DNA of 64,000 nt. Source: Verrucomicrobiota bacterium. GTDB lineage: Bacteria; Verrucomicrobiota; Verrucomicrobiia; Chthoniobacterales; Terrimicrobiaceae. Shown here in pieces: positions 36,402 through 46,082 of this stretch; position 1 is the stretch's first letter, and each line of letters opens with the position of its first letter. Below the pieces are notes generated by a model that saw only the letters and a program-made list of their open reading frames with translations, did not search any database and was not told where the DNA came from. The stretch covers positions 1-64,000 of the forward strand of contig JAFKMU010000053.1 of the NCBI GenBank assembly GCA_017305195.1. The letters are read 5' to 3'. Made by a program: the position numbers and the translations under genes.

Positions 36402-36989
36402 ATGCGCTCGATCCTGCTTCTTTTGTTTATCGGCCTCTCCCTTGCTGGAGCGCGAGCGGAGGAAATCGGCGATCTCGGGCGTCCTGTCGACCCCACCTTG
36501 ATCTCTGGGCAGCAGGTACGCATGAAAGTCGACCTGTCGGGTGCAAAGGACAGCGTGAAGATCGTGCGCCTGACGGATGGCTCGATCGCCTATGTGATCA
36601 AGCGCCTGGGCAAAGGGTCGGACCGCCTGGTGACTCCCGAGGAATTCGCCCGCCTCTACTACGAGCAGCAGACCGAGGAGCACGGCTGGTGGGGCAACAT
36701 CCTGCACTTCCTTTTCAACACCACGAGTCCGATCGGGATTGCCTGGGTGAGCCTGGGCTTGGCAGGACAGGCGATTTTCATGGGGCGGATGCTGGTGCAG
36801 TGGTTCGTCAGTGAGAAGAGCAAGCGCTCAGTCATTCCCGTTTCCTTCTGGTGGATGAGCCTGGTGGGCTCGACCATGCTGCTCGTTTATTTCATCTGGC
36901 GGCGGGATATTGTCGGCATCCTCGGCAATCTTACGGGCTGGATCGTTTACGTGCGCAATCTCGTCCTCATCCACCGCTCGCGCAGCTAG
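36402..36989 (+). CDS. Lipid-A-disaccharide-synthase N-terminal-domain (LAB_N) membrane protein
   Basis: 195 residues. A signal peptide ([19 protein letters not shown]) and a soluble segment of about 80 residues precede a membrane domain of three helices with the LAB_N pattern [17 protein letters not shown], then [19 protein letters not shown] and a basic loop [12 protein letters not shown]. Stand-alone LAB_N proteins are usually about 100 residues, so the exported N-terminal part is unusual. A link to lipid A or undecaprenyl carrier metabolism is plausible. The stop overlaps the convergent polyketide synthase stop. Confidence 0.8.
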   Translation: MRSILLLLFIGLSLAGARAEEIGDLGRPVDPTLISGQQVRMKVDLSGAKDSVKIVRLTDGSIAYVIKRLGKGSDRLVTPEEFARLYYEQQTEEHGWWGNILHFLFNTTSPIGIAWVSLGLAGQAIFMGRMLVQWFVSEKSKRSVIPVSFWWMSLVGSTMLLVYFIWRRDIVGILGNLTGWIVYVRNLVLIHRSRS

Positions 36990-38017
36990 GCTCCGCCAAG
37001 CGATAACTCGCAGCTGTGCGCGGCAAAGCCCGCGCCAAACGACGTGAGCCATAAACGGCGGTCATCCGGGTTGGCCTGGTTCAGGCGATCCTCCAGCGCC
37101 AGCAACACTGACGGGCTGCTGAGGTTGCCAAAAGCGCGGAGGGCGCGGCGGGTTTCGTCCAGCTTGAAGTCCGTGAGCGTAGCCTCCAACGCATCGATCA
37201 CATCCTTGCCGCCAGTATGGGCGATGATCTGGTCGGGATCGACGCTCCGGCGCGCGAAAAGCTGCTCGACAGCCTGCGCCGCCACCTGAGGCACCTCGCG
37301 AGCGAGCTGGTTGCGAAGTTTGCCCCCGGCATTAACGAACCGTATTTTTTCCCGCTCCGCCGGGATGTGGAGCGAGCGAAAATTCGTGGCCTGCCATTGT
37401 GTCCCCCGGGGTGTCTGTCTCCAAAGAGAGGCGCTGGCCCCGTCTCCGAAAAGACAGGCGCTCACCAGCACGCCCGCATCGTCGTCGAGATAGAAGGCGG
37501 CGGAACAGACCTCCACCGCGATCACTGCGACGAGCGCGTCGGGATTGGCGGTGAGGAAACACTGGGCGGCATGGAGCGTGGGCAGCGCCGCGCCGCAGCC
37601 GAGGCCGGTGACGTCGTTCAGATAGGCATCGGAGCGAATGCCGAAACGCTCCGCCACATAACTCGATACGCCCGGGCAGAGATAGCCGGAGCAGGTGCAG
37701 ACAAACAGGGCGTCGAGTTCCTGCGGCTGGACGTCGACAGCGCGGCAGGCTTTCTCCAGGGCGGCGGTGGCGAGCGGCGGCGCCTCGCGCTCGAAAGCGT
37801 GGTTCAGTCCCTCGGCGTCCAGATGGAAGAGCTCGCGGGGACGGATGGCAAAATGGCGCGTGTCGACGCCGGAGTCCCCCTTCAACACCGTTTCCATGAT
37901 CTTGCGTCCACGGCGGGAGAGATGAGCCATGGCGTTTTCAGCCACCAGGGCCTCCCAGCTTTCCAACTGGGTGAAACGTGCTTCCGGAAATGCGCTGACA
38001 AGGGATTGGAGATACAT
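36986..38017 (-). CDS. Type III polyketide synthase (chalcone/alkylresorcinol synthase family)
   Basis: 343 residues. Thiolase-fold homodimer that condenses malonyl-CoA units on an acyl starter. The catalytic triad is visible: C141 ([11 protein letters not shown]), H267 ([10 protein letters not shown]) and N298 ([11 protein letters not shown]). The C-terminal loop [11 protein letters not shown] fits the family. It ends an operon of methyltransferase, flavoprotein and PKS; the flavoprotein stop lies 5 bases upstream. The layout matches srsABC-like phenolic lipid/quinone operons (PKS, methyltransferase, hydroxylase). The starter and chain length are unknown. Confidence 0.93.
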   Translation of the reverse strand: MYLQSLVSAFPEARFTQLESWEALVAENAMAHLSRRGRKIMETVLKGDSGVDTRHFAIRPRELFHLDAEGLNHAFEREAPPLATAALEKACRAVDVQPQELDALFVCTCSGYLCPGVSSYVAERFGIRSDAYLNDVTGLGCGAALPTLHAAQCFLTANPDALVAVIAVEVCSAAFYLDDDAGVLVSACLFGDGASASLWRQTPRGTQWQATNFRSLHIPAEREKIRFVNAGGKLRNQLAREVPQVAAQAVEQLFARRSVDPDQIIAHTGGKDVIDALEATLTDFKLDETRRALRAFGNLSSPSVLLALEDRLNQANPDDRRLWLTSFGAGFAAHSCELSLGGA

Positions 38018-38022
38018 CGGAG

Positions 38023-39024
38023 TTAGCGGAGAAGGTGGAAGATCGCGCCGTACGGCAGAAGCCGCGAAGCGGTGGAGAAGAACGCCCGTCCAGGCGCAGA
38101 GGTCAAGAAGGGATGCAGGATGCGGGCGAATTTCATGCGGGACGAGAACCGGGATTTCAGGGTCCGCGACGCCCGGGAGATCGCATCGTCCCAACGGAGC
38201 TCGCCCCGGGCAAAGCTCGCGAGGATCGGCGCGGCAATCGCGGCGGATTCCAGAGCCATCGACATTCCATTTCCCGAAAAAGGCGGAATCATGGCCCGGG
38301 CGTCCCCAAGGGAGAGCCGTCCCGGATGCTCCGCCTGCCAGCCCAGCCGGAAGCCCGCGATCGCCGAGCGGGAATCCTCCCTGGCCACGGCCTCGCGAAG
38401 GCGATTGCGAAGAGTCCCCAGTCCGCCCAACTCGACATAGCGATCGAGAATCTCCAAGCCGGAAATCTCCCGGCTCAGCCGGAAAAGGCCGCAGACATTC
38501 ACGGTGTCTCGGGCGATGCGGGCCAGGCCGACATAGCCATTGGACCCGACGTGCATTTCGAGGTCGCTTTCCATGGGCAGCGCGTCGAAATGGCACTTCA
38601 AACCAATCCAATCACCGGGCTGGGGCAAACGCCCGGAACACCACACCCTGCCCTCTTTTTCACCCCCCGTGATCCGTGAGCGCGTAAAGACTCGTCCTCC
38701 GGTATCAGTCAATAATCGATGCAATCTCTCGTCGAGACGATACCGGGAAATGCCCCGCGCTGCCACGGGCAGGCGTCCGCTGTAAAGGCGGTTCTCTCCC
38801 CGGTACCAGGCGTGGGTCTGAAGCTTTTCGGCGTCTTTCAGTTCGCCGTCGATTCCAAGTTCCCGAAGCGTTTCGTCAGAAACTCCGCTGATGAATTCCC
38901 CGCAGACGCGATGACGCGGATAGCTCCCGGCCTCGTGCAAATCAACGGGCACCCCGTGTTTGCGCAGGGCGATGCCCAGCGAGAGCCCGGCAAGACCGCC
39001 TCCGGCAATGGTGACGGTCTTCAT
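38023..39024 (-). CDS. FAD-dependent oxidoreductase (geranylgeranyl-reductase / aromatic hydroxylase family)
   Basis: 333 residues. The Rossmann motif [18 protein letters not shown] near residue 5 and the second FAD contact [20 protein letters not shown] near 265 mark the class-A flavoprotein monooxygenase/GGR group. A CGEF-type loop ([11 protein letters not shown]) follows the first beta-alpha-beta unit. In the srs-type pathways the flavoprotein hydroxylates the polyketide ring; a similar role is likely here. The ATG at 39024 is chosen because it overlaps the methyltransferase stop (ATGA) and starts the Rossmann fold. Confidence 0.85.
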   Translation of the reverse strand: MKTVTIAGGGLAGLSLGIALRKHGVPVDLHEAGSYPRHRVCGEFISGVSDETLRELGIDGELKDAEKLQTHAWYRGENRLYSGRLPVAARGISRYRLDERLHRLLTDTGGRVFTRSRITGGEKEGRVWCSGRLPQPGDWIGLKCHFDALPMESDLEMHVGSNGYVGLARIARDTVNVCGLFRLSREISGLEILDRYVELGGLGTLRNRLREAVAREDSRSAIAGFRLGWQAEHPGRLSLGDARAMIPPFSGNGMSMALESAAIAAPILASFARGELRWDDAISRASRTLKSRFSSRMKFARILHPFLTSAPGRAFFSTASRLLPYGAIFHLLR

Positions 39025-39665
39025 CGTCGCACGGCGGCAAATCGAATGGAACCTCTCCAGTCGATCGTCTCGCGAATCTCCCATTGCGGGCCGAGCTTGA
39101 GAAGACGAGCCAGCTCCCCTCGCCTGAAACCGGCTCGGATGCTTGCAGGCATGTCGTGGCGGGTCACTCTCCCGACCAGGGGCCACATCAGACGGGCCAG
39201 CAGCATCGAAAGACGCGAGCGACAGGGTTCGCAGACGAAGATCGCGCGGAAGTTATTCAGTCGAGAACCGAGCATGCCAAGTTGGTTATCCGAAAAGTGA
39301 TGAATGATCATGCCCCCTAGAAGGACATCCGCTGAAATACGCGGCAGGAGGTCAAAGAGGTTGCCTTGAATCCAGGAAAACTCTCCGCGCAAGTCGGCAG
39401 GCCGTGATTGCAAGTCCATCGCCGTCAACGGCATGGAGGGGTACCTGCGATGGATTGCGGCGGAAAGCTCTCCGTCCCCCGCCCCGATCTCGACCAGACG
39501 GACGACACCTGACGGCAGGAGGTTTCGGAGGCAACACAAGAACCATATCTGGTTCCCCATCAGCCAATTAATCAGCCGCAAATCCTTCCGGCTCCGGATC
39601 GCCTCGGGGTCCCGGGGGTCGAGGTTGTCGAGAAGCTCGGATTCAACGACTCTGGTGATTGCCAT
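39021..39665 (-). CDS. SAM-dependent methyltransferase
   Basis: 214 residues from the ATG at 39665 (a GTG at 39692 is possible; a GGGAGAG site favours the ATG). Class I fold: motif I VEIGAGDGELSAAI near residue 63, then an acidic motif and MIIHHFSDNQL. First gene of the type III PKS operon; the flavoprotein start overlaps its stop, so the two are coupled. It probably O- or C-methylates the phenolic product. It is divergent from the cysteine desulfurase, 37 bases apart. Confidence 0.83.
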   Translation of the reverse strand: MAITRVVESELLDNLDPRDPEAIRSRKDLRLINWLMGNQIWFLCCLRNLLPSGVVRLVEIGAGDGELSAAIHRRYPSMPLTAMDLQSRPADLRGEFSWIQGNLFDLLPRISADVLLGGMIIHHFSDNQLGMLGSRLNNFRAIFVCEPCRSRLSMLLARLMWPLVGRVTRHDMPASIRAGFRRGELARLLKLGPQWEIRETIDWRGSIRFAAVRR

Positions 39666-39702
39666 TAGCCACTCTCCCGCATATCGTGCCACACTTGCAA
39701 AA

Positions 39703-40890
39703 ATGAATTCGTCGTCTCAACCCATCATCTATCTCGATAACAACGCCACCACGCAAGTGGACCCCGCTGTGTTCGATGCGATGATGCCCTGGCTGCGCGA
39801 TGAATACGGCAACCCATCCAGCGTCTACGGACTCGGCCGCCGCGCCGCCTCGGCACTCGACACGGCCCGCGAACAGGTCGCATCCCTGATCAGTTCGACG
39901 CCGGAGGAGATTCTTTTCACGAGCTGCGGATCGGAATCGATTAACTCCGCCATCCTCTCGGCGGCCTCCATCGACCCCGACAAGACGCACATCATCACCA
40001 CGGGGGTGGAGCATAGCGCCACGATCAAACTTTGCGAACACCTCGCCCGCCGTGGTTACGAGATCACCTGGCTGCCGGTGAATTCCTCCGGGCATCTCGA
40101 TCTGGAGAAGCTCGCCAAGGCGATCCGGCCAGACACAGCACTGATGACTCTGCTCTGGGCGAACAATGAAACCGGCGTCCTTTTCCCGGTTCACGAGATC
40201 GCCCGGATCACCAATGAAAAGAAGGTGCCGCTCCACATCGACGCCGTGCAGGCGGTGGGCAAGCTGCCGATCGGAGCCAGCGAGCTCGGAGTGCAGTTCC
40301 TCTCCCTTTCCGGTCACAAGCTGCACTGCCCCAAGGGCGTGGGTGCACTCTACGTGAATCGCCGCATGCGCTTCACCCCGTGGCTGCGCGGCAGCCAGGA
40401 AAACGCCCGGCGCGGCGGCACTCAAAATGTCGCGTCCATCGTCGGGCTCGGTAAAGCTGCGGAGCTCGCCGCGACCCATCAGGAGGAGGAGCGCACACGC
40501 GTGAGGGAGTTTCGCGACCGCTTTGAGAATGCCATGCTCACACAGGTCCCCGGCACCGAGGTCAACGGAGATCGCGAGAATCGCCTGCCCAACACCTCCA
40601 GCCTTTCCTTTGAAGGGATCGAGAGCGAGGGCGCGCTGATGCTGCTCGACGACCAGGGCATTTGCTGCTCTGCGGGATCGGCCTGCACCAGCGGGTCGGT
40701 GCATCCCTCTCACGTGCTCAAGGCCATGGGCTTTTCCAATGATCGCGCCCGCAGCAGCCTGCGTTTCTCCTTCGGTCGATTTAACTCCGATGCGGAGATC
40801 GACCGGGCGATCGAAGTCGTTCCGGCCATCGTCGAAAAGCTGCGCAAGCTCAGCCCGGCAGGAAGCCCCGTGCTGGCCGCCCGCGAATAA
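39703..40890 (+). CDS. Cysteine desulfurase (NifS/IscS-type)
   Basis: 395 residues from the ATG at 39703; the open frame upstream is antisense to the methyltransferase. PLP enzyme that removes sulfur from cysteine for Fe-S cluster or thio-cofactor assembly. The PLP lysine is K206 (SLSGHKLHCPKG) and the catalytic Cys is C328 in CSAGSACTSGSVHPSHVL. The family opening IYLDNNATTQVD is clear. No iscU or scaffold gene adjoins, so the acceptor is unknown. Confidence 0.94.
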   Translation: MNSSSQPIIYLDNNATTQVDPAVFDAMMPWLRDEYGNPSSVYGLGRRAASALDTAREQVASLISSTPEEILFTSCGSESINSAILSAASIDPDKTHIITTGVEHSATIKLCEHLARRGYEITWLPVNSSGHLDLEKLAKAIRPDTALMTLLWANNETGVLFPVHEIARITNEKKVPLHIDAVQAVGKLPIGASELGVQFLSLSGHKLHCPKGVGALYVNRRMRFTPWLRGSQENARRGGTQNVASIVGLGKAAELAATHQEEERTRVREFRDRFENAMLTQVPGTEVNGDRENRLPNTSSLSFEGIESEGALMLLDDQGICCSAGSACTSGSVHPSHVLKAMGFSNDRARSSLRFSFGRFNSDAEIDRAIEVVPAIVEKLRKLSPAGSPVLAARE

Positions 40891-40921
40891 ACGGACCTGC
40901 CTCGGGCCAGTTGCGGTCGCG

Positions 40922-41542
40922 TCAGGATGCCTGATGCGACCGATGCATCTCCGCGCTCGGCACCCACACATAGTCCATGCCTGCCGCCTTGGCCGCCGTA
41001 ATGCCGGTCGGGCTGTCCTCGAAAACGACGCAGGCCGAGGCCTCGACCTGGATGCGTCTGGCCGCTTCCAGGAACGGATCAGGAAACGGTTTGCCTCGGG
41101 AGTAATCCTCGGAGCAGACAATAGCGTCGAACATCTCGAGGATGCCGAGGGCGTTGAGAGTGGCCTCGACCAGTAGACGATGCCCGCCCGAGGCGATGGC
41201 CATCGGCTTTACCCCATGCATGGACTTTGCGATATCGAGCACGGGTTTGATGGGCTGAACTGCGGCGATCTGCTCAAGGTAATAGCTCTCCTTGCGGTGA
41301 ACAGTTTCCGCGACATCCATGGTGTAGCCAAACTGCTCGTTCAGGTTTTCCACGATCACCGCCGTCGGCTTGCCGCCCCATTGATAAAACAGGTCCTCGG
41401 GAATTTCGCCGCCCATTTCCTTCACCGCCTTGGTCCAGGCAATGAAGTGAATCGGCATGGAATCGGCAATCGTGCCGTCGCAATCAAAAATGTATCCGTC
41501 GAAAGAGCGCGCGGGAATCTCAAGAACCATGACGGACTTCAT
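40922..41542 (-). CDS. HAD-superfamily phosphatase (beta-phosphoglucomutase-like)
   Basis: 206 residues. Nucleophile motif I FDCDGTIADS near residues 19-28, motif II IASGGHR, motif III Lys SRGKPFPDP and motif IV VFEDSPTGITAAKAAG are all visible with the helical cap of the beta-phosphoglucomutase group. It dephosphorylates or isomerises a small phosphorylated sugar; substrate unknown. It is convergent with the desulfurase gene (31 bases). A second ATG 12 bases downstream is an equally likely start. Confidence 0.88.
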   Translation of the reverse strand: MKSVMVLEIPARSFDGYIFDCDGTIADSMPIHFIAWTKAVKEMGGEIPEDLFYQWGGKPTAVIVENLNEQFGYTMDVAETVHRKESYYLEQIAAVQPIKPVLDIAKSMHGVKPMAIASGGHRLLVEATLNALGILEMFDAIVCSEDYSRGKPFPDPFLEAARRIQVEASACVVFEDSPTGITAAKAAGMDYVWVPSAEMHRSHQAS

Positions 41543-41628
41543 GAGTATCCGGCCGGGAGTGCCTCGTCACGGGAATTTGGCAGACCGTAATTGCGTTTCG
41601 ATGCGGTCCGCCGTATAGGACTGCAAAT

Positions 41629-42378
41629 ATGAGTCTCAAGTCTCTGGGACGATTCTTGCACGAGAACCCGTTCGTTATCCTTCTCGGCGCACTCCTGATC
41701 ATGATGCTCGGCGCACCTTTTGCGCCGCATATCGGTCGCATCTTTTTCAGGGATTCCAAGGACGCCTCACTTGCCCCCTTCATTCTCATCCTCACGGTGG
41801 GTGCAGCATGGGCGATCTGGCCCACAGCCAAGAATCGCGCCCTGACCATTGTCCTCGGCGGGCTCATGCTGGCGCTGCTTTACCTGAGCACCGTTTTTGT
41901 CCAACAGCAGTCCTTCGTCGCGATCCATCTGGTGGGACAGTCGCTTTTCCTCGGTTACGTCATCGCTGTCGTGATGCGAGATGTCTTTGAGGCTCCGATC
42001 GTTGACGGCAATATCCTCTGTGGAGCAGCCTGCCTTTATCTGCTGGTCGGGGTACTGATGGGCTTTCTCTACTGCCTGGTGGAGATGTTCCTTCCCGGAG
42101 CCTTTACCGTGACCAATCTGGACGGCCGTCCGACGCAAACCAGTCTGGTCGTGAATCCGGGCTGGCTGGTTTATTTCAGCTTTACCACCCTCACCTCTGT
42201 GGGCTTCGGAGACATCCTGCCGACGAGCGAAATCACTCGAAGTCTTTCCGCCTTTGAGGCAGTCGTAGGACAAATCATGGTCGTGGTGATGATGGCCCGT
42301 CTGGTGGGTCTCCACGTTGCGCAGATCAGCTCCGGGACCAAGAAGAAGATCGTCCTGGAGACCGAGGACAAAAAATAA
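41629..42378 (+). CDS. Two-pore-loop-type potassium/cation channel (Ion_trans_2)
   Basis: 249 residues with six hydrophobic helices: about 14-31, 48-64, 71-91, 97-115, 128-154 and 205-226. A pore loop between the last two carries the selectivity filter TSVGFGD (189-195), a TVGYGD variant. The C-terminal tail is charged. The filter suggests a K+-selective channel; no regulatory domain is attached. A hairpin follows the stop immediately. Confidence 0.85.
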   Translation: MSLKSLGRFLHENPFVILLGALLIMMLGAPFAPHIGRIFFRDSKDASLAPFILILTVGAAWAIWPTAKNRALTIVLGGLMLALLYLSTVFVQQQSFVAIHLVGQSLFLGYVIAVVMRDVFEAPIVDGNILCGAACLYLLVGVLMGFLYCLVEMFLPGAFTVTNLDGRPTQTSLVVNPGWLVYFSFTTLTSVGFGDILPTSEITRSLSAFEAVVGQIMVVVMMARLVGLHVAQISSGTKKKIVLETEDKK

Positions 42379-42379
42379 A

Positions 42380-42405
42380 GCGGCGGCACCCTGAGGTACC
42401 GCCGC
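42380..42405 (+). terminator. Hairpin after the ion channel gene
   Basis: GCGGCGGCACC (42380-42390) and GGTACCGCCGC (42395-42405) pair with one internal mismatch around a CTGA loop. Only a weak T tract follows. Probably the end of the channel transcript. Confidence 0.6.
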
Positions 42406-42606
42406 CTGGAAAGAGTTTTGCCCTGCTCGTGCCGTTCTGACGCATATCCCGTTCCCCTATGATTAGGGTGGATGACCGCCAGACAGCGCTCTGACTTCCA
42501 GTGAAGGCATGTCATCACACCGCCCGGCCAAGCCTCCGGGACGATTGTATTTATCGGATCGGGAGTTTGCGCCGTGTAATCGCGAACACAGCAGGGCAAA
42601 GTCGCT

Positions 42607-42624
42607 GCCCGCCTTTCAGCGGGC
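42607..42624 (-). terminator. Candidate hairpin after pheT
   Basis: GCCCGC (42607-42612) and GCGGGC (42619-42624) form a 6-base-pair stem about 25 bases past the pheT stop. The T tract is poor, so this is tentative. The rest of 42406-42649 shows no gene. Confidence 0.35.
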
Positions 42625-42649
42625 AAAACCTGTTAAAATGTCGGAAGAA

Positions 42650-44995
42650 CTATTCGCGAAACTCCGCCCCGAGATCGGCCTTGAGCTTGTCCCTCAAGCG
42701 GCTGACCGAAGCAGTAACTTCGTCGCTGTTGAGCGTCCGCTCGGGAGCGCGGAATGTCAAGGAGATCGCAACAGATTTCCGGTCAGCGGGGAGCTTCGCC
42801 CCGGTCGCATCGCTGAAGACATCGAAGGGCTCGATGTCCACCAGGAGAGCCTCGCGAGCGGCCTGAAGCGTCTTCTCGATCTCGCCGTAAGGCAAGGTCG
42901 CTGGAACGACGATGGCGATGTCACGGGTGGTTGCCGGATACTTCGGAATCTCGCGGTAAACCGGAGAGGCCGGAATGGACTGCAACGCCGCAAGATCAAT
43001 CTCGGCGACGAGTACGGACTCGCGTGCATCGAGTTTGCGAGCGGCGGCGGGCGACAGCTGGCCGATCAGGCCCAACGCCTTGCCGTTGGCGGAAACAGTC
43101 GATACCAGCGCGAGATCGCCCTGGGCATCAGCTTTCTTCCACTCGAGTTCGGTCGGAACCAGCGTGGCGATGATGCCTTTGAGGTTCCACCAGTCGAAGG
43201 CTTTGGCTGCCCCATCCCGCCAGGAGCTGGCGCGGCTCTGGCCGGTAAGTGCGATGGCGAGCGTGGGACTTTCCTCGCGACCCTTCGCGTGGAAAGTGCG
43301 GCCGATTTCAAACAAGGCCACCGACGCCGCGCCGTAGCGGAGATTGCGCTCCACCGCAGCCAAGAGCCCCGGGATGAGGCTGCTGCGGAGAAACGACTGA
43401 TCCTCGCCCAGCGGGTTCTTGAGTTTGATCGCTTCGGCCTCGCTCCACACGGATGCGGGAGACACCAGCGTGCTTGTGCGGGCTTCGCTCAGGCCCAGCC
43501 CGGCGAGGCGACCGCGCAGGCGGATCTGGAAATCGTAGGAGGCATCGGCCTTTGTCGGCTCTGCGGGATTCGCGGAAACCCTGGACGGGATACGGTCAAT
43601 ACCGACAACGCGCGCCACCTCTTCCACGAGGTCCACCTCGCGGGTCAGATCGAGGCGATGGCTCGGGATTCCCCAGGTTGTCGAGGTTTCGAAAACCTCC
43701 TGGGCAGTCAGTCCGAGGCCAGAAAGGGCCGAGGCGATTTCATCCGCCGTCAGCTCCAGGCCGAGCAGCGCATTGACTTTCCCCTGTCGGAGAGCCACCG
43801 GGGCCGGAGCCTGGGGCTCTTTTCCGGAAACCTCCACGGAACCGACAATCGTGCCTCCTGCCAGCTCAAGAATGAGCTGCGTAGCGCGAGCCGAAGCAGC
43901 CAATACGCCAGCCGGATCGATGCCGCGCTCGAAGCGGTAGCTCGAATCACTGTGCAAATCGAGGCGGCGACCCGTGCGGCGTACCCCGCTGGTCTGGAAA
44001 ATCGCGCTCTCCAGGAGAATCTCGGTAGTCGTCTCGGTCACACCGGATTCCTCTCCACCCATCACGCCTGCGAGAGCCAAAGCGCGGTTGGAATCCGCTA
44101 TGACAAGATCATCGGCGTTCAGCGTGTATTCGCGTCCATCGAGAGCGAGGAACTTCTCCCCTTCCCCGGCGAGGCGCACCTGAATGTCGCCGTTCACCTT
44201 GGCCGCGTCGAAGGCGTGGAGCGGCTGGCCGATCTCCAACATGACGAAGTTCGTCACGTCGACGACGTTGTTGATGGAGCGCAGTCCCACGGACTCAAGG
44301 CGCTGACGCAGCCAGTCCGGGCTCTGGCTCACCTTGACGCCTGAAATGCGCTGAAGTGTGTAGAACGGGCAGCGCTCCAGATCGCCAATGCGTCCGTCGC
44401 GTTCTGTCGTCTGCGGCGCAGCCGGGCGCGTCCACTTGAGCGGCTGGCTTGTAAATGCCGCAACCTCACGCGCGATGCCGACATGGCTAAGCCAGTCGGG
44501 GCGATTCGGCGTGATCTCGATCTCAAAGGCCGTCTCCGGCGGAAAAAGCGTGGCAATGGGCTGACCGACGGGGGCGTCGGCAGGCAGGATCAGGAGTCCG
44601 TCGGCATCTGCGGCGAGCGAAAGCTCCTTGGCGCTGCAAAGCATGCCTTCGCTCTCCACTCCACGGAGCTTGCCCACCTTGATCTTGAAATCACCCGGCA
44701 AAACGGCGCCCGGAAGCGCGAGCGGCACCTTGTCGCCCACCTTGAAGTTCTTCGCTCCGCAGACGATCTGGCGCGGATGGCCAGAACCATCGTCCACGCG
44801 GCAGACGCTCAGGCGGTCGGCGTTCGGGTGCTGGGTCGCTTCGAGGATCTGGGCGATGACGACCTTGGGGAAATCCGCCCCGCGCGTCGCGATCGTGCCG
44901 ACCTCCAGCCCCGTACGGGTTAGAAGCGTGGCGAGTTCCTCGGGCGTGCCCGTCCAGTCGACGAATTCACGCAGCCAATTCAGAGAAATATTCAT
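42650..44995 (-). CDS. pheT: Phenylalanyl-tRNA synthetase beta subunit
   Basis: 781 residues, the normal bacterial PheT length. N-terminal tRNA-binding (OB) domain near residues 40-150 (VVIAQILEATQHPNADRL, then KVPLALPGAVLPGDFKI), a B3/B4 editing module (RTGRRLDLHSDSSYRFERG), B5, and the C-terminal FDX-ACB domain (PATTRDIAIVVP). It forms the alpha2beta2 enzyme with PheS. Its ATG overlaps the pheS stop (ATGA). Confidence 0.96.
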   Translation of the reverse strand: MNISLNWLREFVDWTGTPEELATLLTRTGLEVGTIATRGADFPKVVIAQILEATQHPNADRLSVCRVDDGSGHPRQIVCGAKNFKVGDKVPLALPGAVLPGDFKIKVGKLRGVESEGMLCSAKELSLAADADGLLILPADAPVGQPIATLFPPETAFEIEITPNRPDWLSHVGIAREVAAFTSQPLKWTRPAAPQTTERDGRIGDLERCPFYTLQRISGVKVSQSPDWLRQRLESVGLRSINNVVDVTNFVMLEIGQPLHAFDAAKVNGDIQVRLAGEGEKFLALDGREYTLNADDLVIADSNRALALAGVMGGEESGVTETTTEILLESAIFQTSGVRRTGRRLDLHSDSSYRFERGIDPAGVLAASARATQLILELAGGTIVGSVEVSGKEPQAPAPVALRQGKVNALLGLELTADEIASALSGLGLTAQEVFETSTTWGIPSHRLDLTREVDLVEEVARVVGIDRIPSRVSANPAEPTKADASYDFQIRLRGRLAGLGLSEARTSTLVSPASVWSEAEAIKLKNPLGEDQSFLRSSLIPGLLAAVERNLRYGAASVALFEIGRTFHAKGREESPTLAIALTGQSRASSWRDGAAKAFDWWNLKGIIATLVPTELEWKKADAQGDLALVSTVSANGKALGLIGQLSPAAARKLDARESVLVAEIDLAALQSIPASPVYREIPKYPATTRDIAIVVPATLPYGEIEKTLQAAREALLVDIEPFDVFSDATGAKLPADRKSVAISLTFRAPERTLNSDEVTASVSRLRDKLKADLGAEFRE

Positions 44996-46008
44996 AGAGC
45001 AGAGAACTGCTTGAGAAAGCGAAGGTCGTTTTCCACGAGCATGCGAATGTCCGGCACCTGGGCCAGATTCATCGCCAGGCGGTCGAGGCCGAAGCCAAAG
45101 GCGAAGCCGCTGACGACATCGGGATCGAAGGCCCGGTCGCCGCGCTTCTGGCAGATCGCCTCGAAGACAGCGGGGTCAACCATGCCGCAACCGGCGAGTT
45201 CCATCCATTTCCCGCCAAGCGACTTGGCGCGGATGTCGATCTCGTAGCTGGGCTCGGTGAAGGGGAAGAAATGCGGACGGAACCGCACCTCGGTTTCGGA
45301 GCCGAAGAGCTGGCGGAAGAAATACTCCGTCGTGCCCTTGAGGTCGGCCACTGAGACATTGCGATCCACGTACAGGCCCTCCATCTGGGTAAACTGGGCG
45401 AGATGCGTGGCGTCCACTTCGTCACGGCGATAGGCCGCTCCCGGGGCGATGATGCGCACCGGCGGGGCCTGGTTTTCCATGACGCGGATCTGGACGGTCG
45501 AGGTGTGCGTGCGCAGCAACCGGCCATCCGGGAGATAAAAGGTATCCTGCTCGTTGCGAGCCGGGTGATCCGGCGGGGTATTGAGGGCATCGAAGCAATG
45601 CCACTCGTCCTCGATATCCGGGCCTTCCGCGACGGCAAAGCCGAGACGGCGGAAGATGCGCACGGCGCGATCGAGCAAATGCGTCAGCGGGTGCAGCGCA
45701 CCCTGCTCGGCCGGAATGCCGGGAAGAGAAATGTCGACGCGGGAAAGAGCCGCCGCATCGGCTTGGGAAGCCAGGGCCTGCTCGCGCTCCTCCACCCGGG
45801 AGGTGACGCTTTGGCGCAATTCATTGAGCGCCTTGCCAAAGCGAGGACGATCCTCCTTGGCGACGTGACGCATGCCCTCGCTGAGTTTGGTGATTTCCCC
45901 CTGCTTGCCAAGGTACTTGACCTTGAAAGCGTCGAGGGAACTGCGGTCGCCTACCGTTTCGATCTCGGCCAGCGCCGCAGCCTGTAACGAAGCAATTTCC
46001 GCTTCCAT
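44992..46008 (-). CDS. pheS: Phenylalanyl-tRNA synthetase alpha subunit
   Basis: 338 residues. Class II synthetase core with an N-terminal coiled coil (about 1-90), motif 1 HPLTHLLDRAVRIFRRLGF, motif 2 LLRTHTSTVQIRVME, then FTQMEGLYVDRNVSVADLK and motif 3 FGFGLDRLAMNLAQVPDIR. It binds phenylalanine and ATP. It follows rplT after 74 bases that hold a strong hairpin, so it is either read through or has its own promoter. Confidence 0.97.
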   Translation of the reverse strand: MEAEIASLQAAALAEIETVGDRSSLDAFKVKYLGKQGEITKLSEGMRHVAKEDRPRFGKALNELRQSVTSRVEEREQALASQADAAALSRVDISLPGIPAEQGALHPLTHLLDRAVRIFRRLGFAVAEGPDIEDEWHCFDALNTPPDHPARNEQDTFYLPDGRLLRTHTSTVQIRVMENQAPPVRIIAPGAAYRRDEVDATHLAQFTQMEGLYVDRNVSVADLKGTTEYFFRQLFGSETEVRFRPHFFPFTEPSYEIDIRAKSLGGKWMELAGCGMVDPAVFEAICQKRGDRAFDPDVVSGFAFGFGLDRLAMNLAQVPDIRMLVENDLRFLKQFSAL

Positions 46009-46030
46009 CTACGTATGATCAGGACGCGCA

Positions 46031-46065
46031 AAAACCCAGACAGGCTCGTGGCTCGTCTGGGTTTT
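46031..46065 (-). terminator. Terminator or attenuator between rplT and pheS
   Basis: An 11-base-pair stem AAAACCCAGAC (46031-46041) and GTCTGGGTTTT (46055-46065) with a 13-base loop is followed on the minus strand by a U-rich run (TTTTTG). It would end rplT transcription or attenuate pheS-pheT. Confidence 0.75.
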
Positions 46066-46082
46066 GCACGAAAACCTAAATA

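Noticed and set aside
42509..44344. A 611-residue plus-strand open frame opposite pheT
   Set aside because: Antisense shadow of pheT; composition is Arg/Gly-rich with no domain.
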